Positions 10,448-21,320 of a stretch of 64,000 nucleotides of DNA are shown one piece after another. A model generated the notes under the pieces. The model did not search any database, was not told the DNA's origin, and worked only from the letters and a program-made list of their open reading frames with translations. This DNA is from Arion vulgaris (Eukaryota > Mollusca > Gastropoda > Stylommatophora > Arionidae), in the NCBI GenBank assembly GCA_020796225.1, contig CM036767.1, forward strand, positions 14,102,927 through 14,166,926, written 5' to 3'. The position numbers and the translations under genes were made by a program. Each line of letters starts with the position of its first letter. Within the stretch, counting starts at the first letter, position 1.

Positions 10448-10800
10448 TCTTAGTACTTTCTCTTCCCATGCCTTGTAATCTATATGGTATATGTTGCATG
10501 TATTCAAGTTATATATTTACTAGATTTTCATTGTTTCTCTTCTTTCTATTTCTGTTTTTGTGTTTTTGTGTTCATTTATTTCGTTATTCGTTTTATTCCA
10601 GATTTTCGTTAGAAACGTTTGTATGTTGTCGTCCATATGTTTTTTTAAAATTCATCACTCCTGTTCGTTTGCCTGATCAAGGCCTTGTTGGTCGAAACGT
10701 TGCTGTATTTTGTCATTGTTTTGTTATTTTAAACATACAGTACTTTGTGATTACGTGTTTTGCCAATCAAATAGTTTTACTGCAGTCTCATCTATTTTGT
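10448..10800 (+). mobile_element. Penelope-like terminal repeat, inverted arm 2
   Basis: Near reverse complement of 9890-10242, from CTTAGTACTTTCTCTTCCC to TACAGTACTTTGTGATTACG and ATAGTTTTACTGCAGTCTCA. The ribozyme-like motif here reads CTGATCAAGGCC...GGTCGAAACG. Beyond it, 10801-11190 shows no feature. Confidence 0.75.
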
Positions 10801-11197
10801 AAAAATAAACATAAAAATATATAACGTTTACGTATTAAATAATTAATATTTTGTAGCACTATACAGATACTCACGAAATTATGGTAGACCTTTGTGAAGC
10901 GCAACGGTTTCTGCACACACACTGAAACTTGACAATCTCTTGTGCTAATATGTGAGGATATCGGTCTATGCCCTGATTCAAAACTTTAAAAATGTTACGC
11001 TTTATGTAGCCAACAGTGAACATTGTACTGTTGACCTAGTTTCTCAGTCGACTTGTGCAGACGAGAGTGTAAGGCATTGACCCCAGGCAACATGTGATGG
11101 GAGGTCAAGGAAATGCTGACGATGAAAAGGGCAGATAAATGACGATAGAAACCAAACATCTTCTAACACAGGCCGTTTAGTTTCGGATACCTTCTAC

Positions 11198-11355
11198 CAG
11201 TGGCGATTCATCATTTTTGTTGGTGGGGCCAAAAATAAATTTTCGGAAAAACCATGGTTTCGGTTAGGATATATTTTAATGTATAAAATAATAAATACAT
11301 GTTACACCTTATTTTTGGTGGGGCCGCCCACTGGCCTAATGACGAGCCGCCACTG
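11198..11355. mobile_element. hAT-type MITE with perfect 8-bp duplication
   Basis: Ends CAGTGGCGATTCATC and GACGAGCCGCCACTG. CCTTCTAC flanks both sides (11190-11197 and 11356-11363). The 8-bp duplication supports the hAT superfamily. Confidence 0.92.
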
Positions 11356-11384
11356 CCTTCTACTAATACCTACATGTATCTTCT

Positions 11385-11715
11385 CTTCTCTGAATATCTT
11401 GGACAGAGAAGAGAACAAATAGATCTATCCAGAAAGAACTCAAAATCAAAGAAAACTGGCTGATGCTACAAAAGAGAAAATTGAGATATTTTGGACATAT
11501 GAAAAGACATGAAGGGCTGGAGACCATCATGGAAGGAGGCATACCGGCAAAGAGAAGAAGAGGAAGACCACGGAGATGATGGATTCAGGATGTAACTGAT
11601 GGTCTGAACATGACTGCTGCATAGGTAGGACATCTGGCCTATGAGACAGAGAAATTCCGGAGTTGGGGTGGCAAAGTTCTGCTCAGGACAAGCTATTTGA
11701 TGATGATGATCTTCT
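11385..11715 (+). mobile_element. LINE-W, 3' fragment
   Basis: Encodes KLRYFGHMKRHEGLETIMEG, RRRGRPR and the terminal NMTAA block, and ends GACAAGCTATTTGATGATGA, a (GAT)n tail. Other copies lie at 33956, 41265 (minus), 47400 and 48540. Confidence 0.8.
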
Positions 11716-11734
11716 TCTTCTCTCTCTCTCTCTC

Positions 11735-11771
<37 letters not shown>

Positions 11772-11772
11772 C
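11712..11772. repeat. (CT)n microsatellite
   Basis: Interrupted CTT/CT run next to the LINE-W tail. Confidence 0.9.
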
Positions 11773-11877
11773 TTCTTGCGCCTTTTAAAATTCCAGTGGA
11801 GGCATAGAGAACCAACTTATTCATAGTCTTTCCATCTTTAGCTGCCTCTATGCAACTCCTTCCTGCCCTTCAATATA

Positions 11878-12180
11878 ACCACTGTGAAACCATCATCATC
11901 AAGTAGCTTCCGGAACTTGGCTCCCATGACAGTTTTGAAAAAAATTATGTTCTTGTGCAAGTTGACCGGCGTCAGCAGCAGTCATTCTCAGTTCGTTAAT
12001 GTCATCTTGCACAAATCGTCTTCTAGATCTTCCTCTCATTCTTCTTTCCGGCACCATTCCTTCCAAAATTATCTTCTCTAGGCACTCACGTCGTTTGATG
12101 TGTGCAAGTATCAACCTGCCATGCAAGTCACAGTGTTATTATTCTTTGCTCCCCTTGAGAGCACCGGCAACTCACGGGCG
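11878..12180 (-). mobile_element. LINE C-terminus and SINE-B head scrap
   Basis: On the minus strand the frame reads LILAHIKRRECLEKIILEGM, RRMRGRSRRRFVQDDINELR and MTAADAGQLAQ, a LINE C-terminal block distinct from RTE-1, followed by a GATGATGATGG tail. From 12130 rightwards a decayed SINE-B head is visible on the same strand. Confidence 0.65.
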
Positions 12181-12647
12181 CTCATTTCAGACTTCTAACA
12201 CATTCTGTGTGGTAGCATTATCATTGCCACCATCTTGGTTATTACAAAGTCATTGTTATGTCCGAAACAAACATTTTTAGATTCGCTAATAATATTCTAA
12301 CATCATTCACACAAAAATAAATAAATAGAGAAACGCCTTTGATGTTATCTGATTCCTATTCTCTGCTTCAAATTATAATCCCACACATCCAACTCATCTT
12401 GCATTGTCCAACATTGCAGCATGCATAGCTCTCTGTCTGGCTCTCGGGACGAGACTAGACGTAATGCACATGGCGAACTAGCCACACATGAGTAAACACT
12501 TTGTTCCACACAATTTAAATTTCATATCTGATTCTCCTATTACCGACTATTATTAGAATTTTGTACGGAGAGATTCTTCCCCTCGCTACGGCCTCTCTGT
12601 AGAATTATATTTACAACAAAATTGATTGATTGATTGATTGATTGATT
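12181..12647. other. Unassigned spacer with (ATTG)n
   Basis: No gene or known repeat was recognised. A GATT run of about seven units lies at 12620-12647. Confidence 0.5.
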
Positions 12648-13005
12648 TTCTTTTTTTTCTCTGAACGTTCCATATCGACCGATGTTAAACCACTCTTTGT
12701 GATTTGTATGTATTCATCTTCTTCTTCTTTGCGATCGTTATTTTGATGGTTCTACCGTTAGACGCGTTCTTATGATGAAGTCAACTGTTGTCTGAAGCTC
12801 ATCTCTGGTATCCAAGCCTATGAGCGATTGTACGTTGTGCCAGTTATGCGCCTACAAGTAAGTCAGAACATCAGATTTCTGCGATACTTTTATTTACTAG
12901 GGTAGCTTTCCTAGGCTCCTACCTCGTCGCTTCTTACGACATGCCTTGTAGGTCGCAGTTGTACTACTCTTTGCTCCTATTTAGGGTCCCGGCAACACAC
13001 GGGTG
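12648..13005 (-). mobile_element. SINE-B1 with internal insertion
   Basis: B1 tail and head are both recognisable (AACGTTCCATATCGACCGA at one end, GGGTCCCGGCAACACACGGG at the other). About 75 extra bases around 12715-12800 interrupt the tail. Confidence 0.75.
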
Positions 13006-13009
13006 GATT

Positions 13010-13425
13010 AATATGACCATCATCATTGCACTTCGGTGAGTAACCATGTGTGATTCGATCTCTTTATAACACAGGAAGATCTCAGCGGCAGTACATGAGC
13101 TCCGAAACACCGGCGAGGGGTGATGATGTAATTTAAGAGATGGTAAAACTATTTTGTAGGATTTTTTAAAAAATGTATTCTATCCGGGCAGCAGCTTTCC
13201 AGCCTACTCTTCACAATTTTTAACGGTTAATTGTTCTTTAACGTGCTCAACTTGAACACAGAACCTATGTTTTATCGTCCGTCTCCGATATGACTAGGAA
13301 CTCGATCTCATCTACACTGAGATCATGGATCTCGGGAAAAATATCACAATGTTTCAACGAGGAAGCAAACTGAGTACCGTTGGAACGAAAGACGTGCAGT
13401 AACCTCTACGCCACAGAGTCCCCTA
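13010..13425. repeat. Dispersed repeat family F, uninterrupted copy
   Basis: Uninterrupted relative of 8100-8740. The right end (GTAACCTCTACGCCACAGAG) resembles the reverse complement of a tRNA-like head, so it may be a SINE on the minus strand. Confidence 0.6.
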
Positions 13426-13456
13426 GCAAAATGACTTCATTTAGTTTAGTTCTGAT

Positions 13457-13621
13457 CAGTGGCGGCTCGTCATTAGGGGCAAGTGGGCCGGGTCCCACCA
13501 AAAATAATGTTGTAACGTGTATTTGTTTTATGAATTAAAATATGACCTAACCTAAAATCATGTTTTTTTCCGCAAATTTGTGTCTGGCCCCACCAACAAA
13601 AATGATCACGAGCCGCCACTG
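13457..13621. mobile_element. hAT-type MITE
   Basis: Intact terminal repeats. The flanks GTTCTGAT and GTGCTGAC match at 6 of 8 positions, an aged target duplication. Confidence 0.88.
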
Positions 13622-14439
13622 GTGCTGACTATCGTTTTTATTTACTGGGGCGCATCTGACCGATGGCCGTGGATGCGGGCGCTGTTTGGCGATTGCAATA
13701 ATAATAGTAACAACAATAATAATAAGTTTTTTTTTTTTTTTTCTTTAGTCCGCTTTCAACTCAGACGAAGTTTCATCTCTGAAACTGATTTTTGCGTGAA
13801 AATCCGTTTTCTAATTTCTTAAAATGGCAGCAGCGTGCACATTGTAAATTACTTTACACTGGCAGCCGTGTGCTCAATGTACTCGTAATTAGTATTCCCT
13901 CGCCATACAGGCAGATTTTCTCCGACTTCAGAGGTACTCACGTTATCGTCCTGAGTAAGACCAGGGAACTCGAACAAATGCCGGACAGTAAGTAGCAGGC
14001 CGAGCTACTATCAACTACACTAGGCAGCCCCCTATAATAATAGTAATAACTGATATTAATAGTAATGTACATATTAAATAATAACAAAGGAAAACCTAAT
14101 TCTGATTTATAATCTTGGCGTTTCATTTAAAATACAGTAATAGTTTTCTTGGGGCCGCGGACGTAATAATGTAAGGATATAAAGAGGTGCAGGGTCAGTG
14201 AGCTGGTACTGACCAAGACCATACCCCACCTCCATAAAGTGGCCATGGTAACAGACTAATGTCTGGCTAAGTGGGTAGGGATCGAAGGAGAGCTACTCCG
14301 GTAGAAGTAGAAGTGTAGGTGCATACATGTCTGATATGAGATTTGATCGCAATAAAGACGTGGGAATACCATTGAATGTGCCTACGTCTCTCCTGCCAGA
14401 TAAAGAGTAAAAGACGATGGATATGGCAAATCTGACGCT
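13622..14439. other. Unassigned spacer
   Basis: Contains an AAT/AAC-rich stretch and poly(T) at 13695-13745. The rest, including 14140-14420, matched none of the repeat families seen here. Confidence 0.4.
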
Positions 14440-14566
14440 CGTGTGGTTACCGGGGCCCGAATTCGGGGTAAGGAATAATACCACTATTACCTATCACATA
14501 CTGTATACAGCAAAGTGGAGGTTTGGCGTGGGATTAGCTACCCCACCCTGTAAAATAGTCAGCTAT
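14440..14566 (+). mobile_element. SINE-B, head with alternative tail
   Basis: GTGGTTACCGGGGCCCGAAT and the AATAATACCACTATTACC block mark the head. It continues as GGTTTGGCGTGGGATTAGCT, as in the B4 copy at 36575, and is cut by the SINE-A insertion. Confidence 0.65.
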
Positions 14567-14771
14567 TTTTTTTTCCCGATCCAGAAGCACTTGAGCTGAA
14601 AGATCTTCGGCTCGGTGTCATGGACATCGTACCCCTTCGGTTCGGTGCCACGAACACCGTAAATCTGGGAATCTGTGGCTTTTTCTGCCATCCCACGGAA
14701 TTGAACCCGCACACACAGAGGAATAGTCACCCGTAGTCCAACGTGCTACGAACACGCTGGGCAGACGGGCT
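14567..14771 (-). mobile_element. SINE-A with 12-bp duplication
   Basis: Complete reversed copy starting with poly(T) and ending CTGGGCAGACGGGCT. ATAGTCAGCTAT flanks both sides (14555-14566 and 14772-14783). An unassigned piece with a GAAGAAGAAG end lies at 14784-14886. Confidence 0.92.
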
Positions 14772-14886
14772 ATAGTCAGCTATGAAAAACACAACCAAGC
14801 ACACAAGAGCTTGCAAGGCCTTAGTTGAAGACCTTGCCTCCTTGGAGACGAAGGCTAAAGAAGAAGAAGATGAATTGCGTTATTAT

Positions 14887-17800
14887 CCGCTCAACGTGGA
14901 GCGTAGCACCCCAACAGTTTTTCTCTCTGCCGCTCAACGTGGAGCGTAGCACCCCAACAGTTTTTCTCTCTGCCGCTCAACGTGGAGCGTAGCACCCCAA
15001 CAGTTTTTCTCTCTGCCGCTCAACGTGGAGCGTAGCACCCCAACAGTTTTTCTCTCTGCCGCTCAATGTGGAGCGTAGCACCCCAACAGTTTTTCTCTCT
15101 GCCGCTCAACATGGAGCGTAGCACCCCAACAGTTTTTCTCTCTGCCGCTCAACGTGGAGCGTAGCACCCCAACAGTTTTTCTCTCTGCCGCTCAACATGG
15201 AGCGTAGCACCCCAACAGTTTTTCTCTCTGCCGCTCAACGTGGAGCGTAGCACCCCAACAGTTTTTCTCTCTGCCGCTCAACGTGGAGCGTAGCACCCCA
15301 ACAGTTTTTCTCTCTGCCGCTCAACGTGGAGCGTAGCACCCCAACAGTTTTTCTCTCTGCCGCTCAACGTGGAGCGTAGCACCCCAACAGTTTTTCTCTC
15401 TGCCGCTCAACGTGGAGCGTAGCACCCAACAGTTTTTCTCTGCCGCTCAACGTGGAGCGTAGCACCCCAACAGTTTTTCTCTCTGCCGCTCAACGTGGAG
15501 CGTAGCACCCCAACAGTTTTTCTCTCTGCCGCTCAACGTGGAGCGTAGCACCCCAACAGTTTTTCTCTCTGCCGCTCAACGTGGAGCGTAGCACCCCAAC
15601 AGTTTTCTCTCTGTCGCTCAACGTGGAGCGTAGCACCCCAACAGTTTTCTCTCTGCCGCTCAACGTGGGCGTAGCACCCCAACAGTTTTTCTCTCTGCCG
15701 CTCAATGTGGAGCGTAGCACCCCAACAGTTTTTCTTTTGCCGCTCAACGTGGAGCGTAGCACCCCAACAGTTTTCTCTCTGCCGCTCAACGTGGAGCGTA
15801 GCACCCCAACAGTTTTTCTCTCTGCCGCTCAACGTGGAGCGTAGCACCCCAACAGTTTTTCTCTCTGCCGCTCAACGTGGAGCGTAGCACCCCAACAGTT
15901 TTTCTCTCTGCCGCTCAACGTGGAGCGTAGCACCCCAACAGTTTTTCTCTCTGCCGCTCAACGTGGAGCGTAGCACCCCAACAGTTTTTCTCTCTGCCGC
16001 TCAACGTGGAGCGTAGCACCCCAACAGTTTTTCTCTCTGCCGCTCAACGTGGAGCGTAGCACCCAACAGTTTTCTCTCTGCCGCTCAACGTGGAGCGTAG
16101 CACCCCAACAGTTTTTCTCTCTGCCGCTCAACGTGGAGCGTAGCACCCCAACAGTTTTTCTCTCTGCCGCTCAACGTGGAGCGTAGCACCCCAACAGTTT
16201 TTCTCTCTGCCGCTCAACGTGGGCGTAGCACCTCAACAGTTTTCTCTCTGCCGCTCAACGTGGGCGTAGCACCCCAACAGTTTTTCTCTCTGCCGCTCAA
16301 CGTGGAGCGTAGCACCCAACAGTTTTTCTCTCTGCCGCTCAACGTGGGCGTAGCACCCCAACAGTTTTCTCTCTGCCGCTCAACGTGGAGCGTAGCACCC
16401 CAACAGTTTTTCTCTCTGCCGCTCAACATGGAGCGTAGCACCCCAACAGTTTTTCTCTCTGCCGCTCAACGTGGAGCGTAGCACCCCAACAGTTTTTCTC
16501 TCTGCCGCTCAACGTGGAGCGTAGCACCCCAACAGTTTTTCTCTCTGCCGCTCAACGTGGATCGTAGCACCCCAACAGTTTTTCTCTCTGCCGCTCAACG
16601 TGGAGCGTAGCACCCCAACAGTTTTTCTCTCTGCCGCTCAACGTGGAGCGTAGCACCCCAACAGTTTTTCTCTCTGCCGCTCAACATGGAGCGTAGCACC
16701 CCAACAGTTTTTCTCTCTGCCGCTCAACGTGGAGCGTAGCACCCCAACAGTTTTTCTCTCTGCCGCTCAACGTGGAGCGTAGCACCTCAACAGTTTTCTC
16801 TCTGCCGCTCAACGTGGAGCGTAGCACCCAACAGTTTTCTCTCTGCCGCTCAATGTGGAGCGTAGCACCCAACAGTTTTCTCTCTGCCGCTCAACGTGGG
16901 CGTAGCACCCCAACAGTTTTCTCTCTGCCGCTCAACGTGGAGCGTAGCACCCAACAGTTTTCTCTCTGCCGCTCAACGTGGGCGTAGCACCCCAACAGTT
17001 TTCTCTCTGCAGCTCAACGTGGGCGTAGCACCCCAACAGTTTTCTCTCTGCCGCTCAATGTGGAGCGTAGCACCCCAACAGTTTTTCTCTCTGCCGCTCA
17101 ACGTGGAGCGTAGCACCCCAACAGTTTTTCTCTCTGCCGCTCAACGTGGAGCGTAGCACCCCAACAGTTTTTCTCTCTGCCGCTCAACGTGGGCGTAGCA
17201 CTAACAGTTTTCTCTCTGCCGCTCAACGTGGAGCGTAGCACCCCAACAGTTTTTCTCTCTGCCGCTCAACGTGGAGCGTAGCACCCCAACAGTTTTTCTC
17301 TCTGCCGCTCAACGTGGAGCGTAGCACCCCAACAGTTTTTCTCTCTGCCGCTCAACGTGGAGCGTAGCACCCCAACAGTTTTTCTCTCTGCCGCTCAACG
17401 TGGAGCGTAGCACCTCAACAGTTTTCTCTCTGCCGCTCAACGTGGAGCGTAGCACCCCAACAGTTTTTCTCTCTGCCGCTCAACGTGGAGCGTAGCACCC
17501 CAACAGTTTTTCTCTCTGCCGCTCAACGTGGAGCGTAGCACCCCAACAGTTTTTCTCTCTGCCGCTCAACGTGGGCGTAGCACCTCAACAGTTTTCTCTC
17601 TGCCGCTCAACGTGGGCGTAGCACCCCAACAGTTTTTCTCTGCCGCTCAACGTGGAGCGTAGCACCCCAACAGTTTTTCTTTCTGCCGCTCAACGTGGAG
17701 CGTAGCACCCCAACAGTTTTTCTCTCTGCCGCTCAACGTGGAGCGTAGCACCCCAACAGTTTTTCTCTCTGCCGCTCAATGTGGAGCGTAGCACCCCAAC

Positions 17801-18656
17801 AGTTTTTCTCTCTGCCGCTCAACATGGAGCGTAGCACCCCAACAGTTTTTCTCTCTGCCGCTCAACGTGGAGCGTAGCACCCCAACAGTTTTTCTCTCTG
17901 CCGCTCAACGTGGAGCGTAGCACCCCAACAGTTTTTCTCTCTGCCGCTCAATGTGGAGCGTAGCACCCAACAGTTTTCTCTCTGCCGCTCAACGTGGAGC
18001 GTAGCACCCCAACAGTTTTTCTCTCTGCCGCTCAACGTGGAGCGTAGCACCCCAACAGTTTTTCTCTCTGCCGCTCAACGTGGAGCGTAGCACCCCAACA
18101 GTTTTTCTCTCTGCCGCTCAACGTGGAGCGTAGCACCCCAACAGTTTTTCTCTCTGCCGCTCAACGTGGAGCGTAGCACCAACAGTTTTCTCTCTGCCGC
18201 TCAACGTGGGCGTAGCACCCCAACAGTTTTCTCTCTGCCGCTCAACGTGGAGCGTAGCACCCCAACAGTTTTTATCTCTGCCGCTCAACGTGGGCGTAGC
18301 ACCCAACAGTTTTCTCTCTGCCGCTCAACGTGGAGCGTAGCACCCCAACAGTTTTTCTCTCTGCCGCTCAACGTGGAGCGTAGCACCCCAACAGTTTTTC
18401 TCTCTGCCGCTCAACGTGGAGCGTAGCACCCCAACAGTTTTTCTCTCTGCCGCTCAACGTGGAGCGTAGCACCCCAACAGTTTTTCTCTCTGCCGCTCAA
18501 CGTGGAGCGTAGCACCCAACAGTTTTCTCTCTGCCGCTCAACGTGGAGCGTAGCACCCCAACAGTTTTTCTTTCTGCCGCTCAACGTGGAGCGTAGCACC
18601 CCAACAGTTTTTCTCTCTGCCGCTCAACGTGGAGCGTAGCACCCCAACAGTTTTTC
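14887..18656. repeat. 43-bp satellite array, about 87 copies
   Basis: Head-to-tail units of CCGCTCAACGTGGAGCGTAG followed by CACCCCAACAGTTTTTCTCT and CTG. Each unit contains CGCTC-AACGTG-GAGCG, a 5-bp stem with a 6-base loop. Variants lose one T, one C or the GA of GTGGAGCG and cluster in patches (15660, 16210-16350, 16780-17040, 17190, 17570-17640, 18180-18310). As 43 is not a multiple of three, the frames cycle and the open frames here are accidental. Confidence 0.97.
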
Positions 18657-18824
18657 GCTACTTTCTCTGGTCTCTATTTTTTTTATATGCCTTCCCAGAA
18701 TAGTCTAGCATCTTTCAGTTTCTCCAAAAAAATGGAACTCAATCTCTAGGTCTGTTTAGAACGTTCCCTATTCAGTTTTCCTTGCGGGTTCCACTCAAGT
18801 GCTTACTTAGTGACACTCGACTGT

Positions 18825-18957
18825 GTCTTCCTTGATAAAGGCCTTTTAGTCGAAACGTTGCTGTGTATTGTTATTATTTTTGTATTTCCAAAACTACAGT
18901 AGTTTGTTCTAACGTGTTTCGCCATTGCTTCATAGTTTTACTGCAGTCTTCCCTTAT
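18825..18957 (+). mobile_element. Penelope-like terminal fragment
   Basis: Contains CCTTGATAAAGGCCTTTTAG followed by TCGAAACGTTGCTG, then ATAGTTTTACTGCAGTCTTC. 18657-18824 before it shows nothing recognised. Confidence 0.7.
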
Positions 18958-19400
18958 CAATAATACTGTGGTTTCCACAGGGTGTGTCCGACCAGAGCCA
19001 ACTATAAACTACTGGGCCTTCGGGCTCAGGTAAGAATTGTGGAAATCAGACCCCAACTACACCACGTGACCTCGCATTCCAGTATTGGTGTATATAGACG
19101 AATTCATTTTAAAATCAACACAAAATGCTAACTCGAAGTCATATTATCCAACAAATTAAGTTTAACAATAAGGAATATCAATATAATGAATATGTTTCAC
19201 CAACAAATAACCATAGACTCACCGAATTGAGTAAAATTGCAAAAAGCGTGCAGTGTTCTATCAAACATCTGTATTTTCCAGATCCCTTTTCTTATCTAGG
19301 TCAGGGAATACCCGGCCAGTTGTCTGGCCTGTGCTAGAGCCAGGCTGTGGTCCGACCCATCACAATTTTCTGCTCTTAACCTGTATCATCATGAGCTCCT
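18958..19400. repeat. Dispersed repeat family G, copy 1
   Basis: Homologous over about 400 bp to 63160-63600 (shared blocks GACGAATTCATTTTAAAATC, GCAGTGTTCTATCAAACAT, CCGGYCAGTT). The class is unknown. 19401-19744 is unassigned. Confidence 0.6.
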
Positions 19401-19744
19401 ATCCTGGTTTTATACACAGGTCTGTGTTTACAGTTGTCAATCATACCACTCAGGCTGAGAATACGATGGAGACGTCTGTTGACACAAGTCTGAATCTTAT
19501 TTACATTTAACTTGATGACTTGTTTAAGAAGTATGTGATACTAGGCCAGAATACGCATCAGCAACTATAGTATCAAGTACTTCACGCTTATATGTGATGA
19601 TTATACCGTCCTATAAAACTTGTACTGCTAATTGACGTGCCGAGCTTCGTGTAGTTAAGTTACTACATTCAAAACTACACAGCACAAGAGATGTGCTCCA
19701 GACATCATAAGAACATATCTGGAGGTACAATCACCAACAATACT

Positions 19745-19985
19745 AGGGATAAGGGTTAAGCTCTTTGCCTTGCAAGTCGAAGTTTGTGCGTTCGAATTCG
19801 GACCGCGCCGTTCTGTTCACGAGTGCAGTTTTTCCAGAGACACCTAGGATTGTTGCCGGAGCTAAGGAGTTCTGCTTTGTGCAATACTCTCCGCAGGTAG
19901 CGTGTCATTTCTGCGGAGAGGGACCGAGCCATATGGGTAAAACCCGGTGCAATGAAGTCAATCCTTCGGCTTTATTCATAAGGGA
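19745..19985 (+). mobile_element. SINE-C (tRNA-derived)
   Basis: A tRNA-like head (GGGTTAAGCTCTTTGCCTTG, B-box-like GTTCGAATTCG) is followed by the body ACGAGTGCAGTTTTTCCAGA and the end GAAGTCAATCCTTCGGCTTT. Other copies lie at 24368, 30345 and 45283. Confidence 0.8.
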
Positions 19986-20145
19986 AAGACAAAGATAATA
20001 AGAATTAACCAAGCAAACGACAATCCGATCTCCCTGAGTGAAATCCCACTTCAAGAGGTAGAATCATACACATATTTGGGCAGCAATGTAGACAAAGAGG
20101 GTGGAACAGATAGATATGTCAAAATAAGAATTGTTAATAAGGTTG
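19986..20145 (+). mobile_element. LINE-Q internal fragment
   Basis: Matches the FTYLGSNVDKEGGTDRD-coding part of LINE-Q at 51780-51920. Both ends are truncated. Confidence 0.8.
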
Positions 20146-21320
20146 TTAATTAAAGCTCACGAACACCAATGTTACAAGTCAGTGCGTGCACATTTTTACG
20201 AAATACTCTATACGCGCACGTGCGTGAGATTTTCTCCTGTACGCACCGTTGATCGTGCGTAATATGACGATATTCTATCTCAAAGACCAGACATGTATTA
20301 TTCTTTTGTTGTTTATATTCTCAATTGTCTTTCCCTTTTGTAGTAACGACAGGAGATTATTTCGCCTTTATTGTAGACTAGACTCGAGAAGAAAAAAAAC
20401 CCAGACCATTTTTGTAATAATTGCGACTATCCTGTCTGGCAAGTTGCTGTAACTGATCTGGTTGCACATTAACTGGCGTATCCCTTCTCGATCTCAATAA
20501 TTAATCACGGCATTGTGTTTGAAACAAGCGATAAAGAATAAAAAATCGACACCAAGGTTAATATTGAGCTGCTGTCCTACCGTAATATCACTGACCAAAA
20601 TCAAACAACTTTTTAACAGATCAGAGGTAAAAAAAAAAATCAACATTTTTTTTCAATATCGCAATTTCTTTTTACGTTTCCGCCAATTGTACCATGCATT
20701 TGCCAGTTAAGAGTTCTCAAAAGGCTATGGAGAAAATGGAAAGTTGGTGCCAAAATTGAAAACAGACCAAAAATAATAAAGAACCTGATTAGAATTATTC
20801 CCGTCACCCATTCATTCGGAGATTATTCGATAGAAAGGAACCTGCGGCGTGAAAGCAGATCACGACAATGCTTCCACCAGTTTACAAAAGCTATTTTTTT
20901 TGGCAGGGAAAATTAGTCGAGTTGTGCAAACATCATAAAAATGGAGAACGGAATTGTTAACGAAATTGGTCTTGCAGGTGTTTCTATTCACCAAAACGCG
21001 ACAAAAAAGTATTCCTACGTCATAAGTTTCGAAATATCAATAGATTTAATGACGTGAAAAGATTAAAACTTAACATTTCCATGAGTAAATTTACTTCTGA
21101 ATTTCTAGGAATCTGTTCTGGGCTTGATTATTGGCACGTCCTTGTTTTTGAGTGTTCATTGACAAACCTCTAGGGAGACTTTATGGACATGTTGCGAGCG
21201 AACACGAGGTTTCGTTAACTTAAGATCTTGTTGCATTTAATTAGCTAAACATTAAATTAATGGGAAGCCATTATATAAGAGACAATGAGAATATTGAGTT
21301 TTTGTTTTAAAGTGCGAAGT
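20146..21320. other. Unassigned, apparently unique sequence
   Basis: About 1.2 kb of A/T-rich sequence without recognised repeat, long frame or RNA gene. It is one of the longest repeat-free stretches in the window. Confidence 0.45.

Noticed and set aside
10405..10824. 139-codon hydrophobic frame
   Set aside because: It reads the noncoding strand of the Penelope-like inverted arm; T-rich composition mimics a membrane protein.
14887..18656. CRISPR-like regular repeats
   Set aside because: Units are contiguous with no unique spacers, no cas genes, and the genome is eukaryotic.
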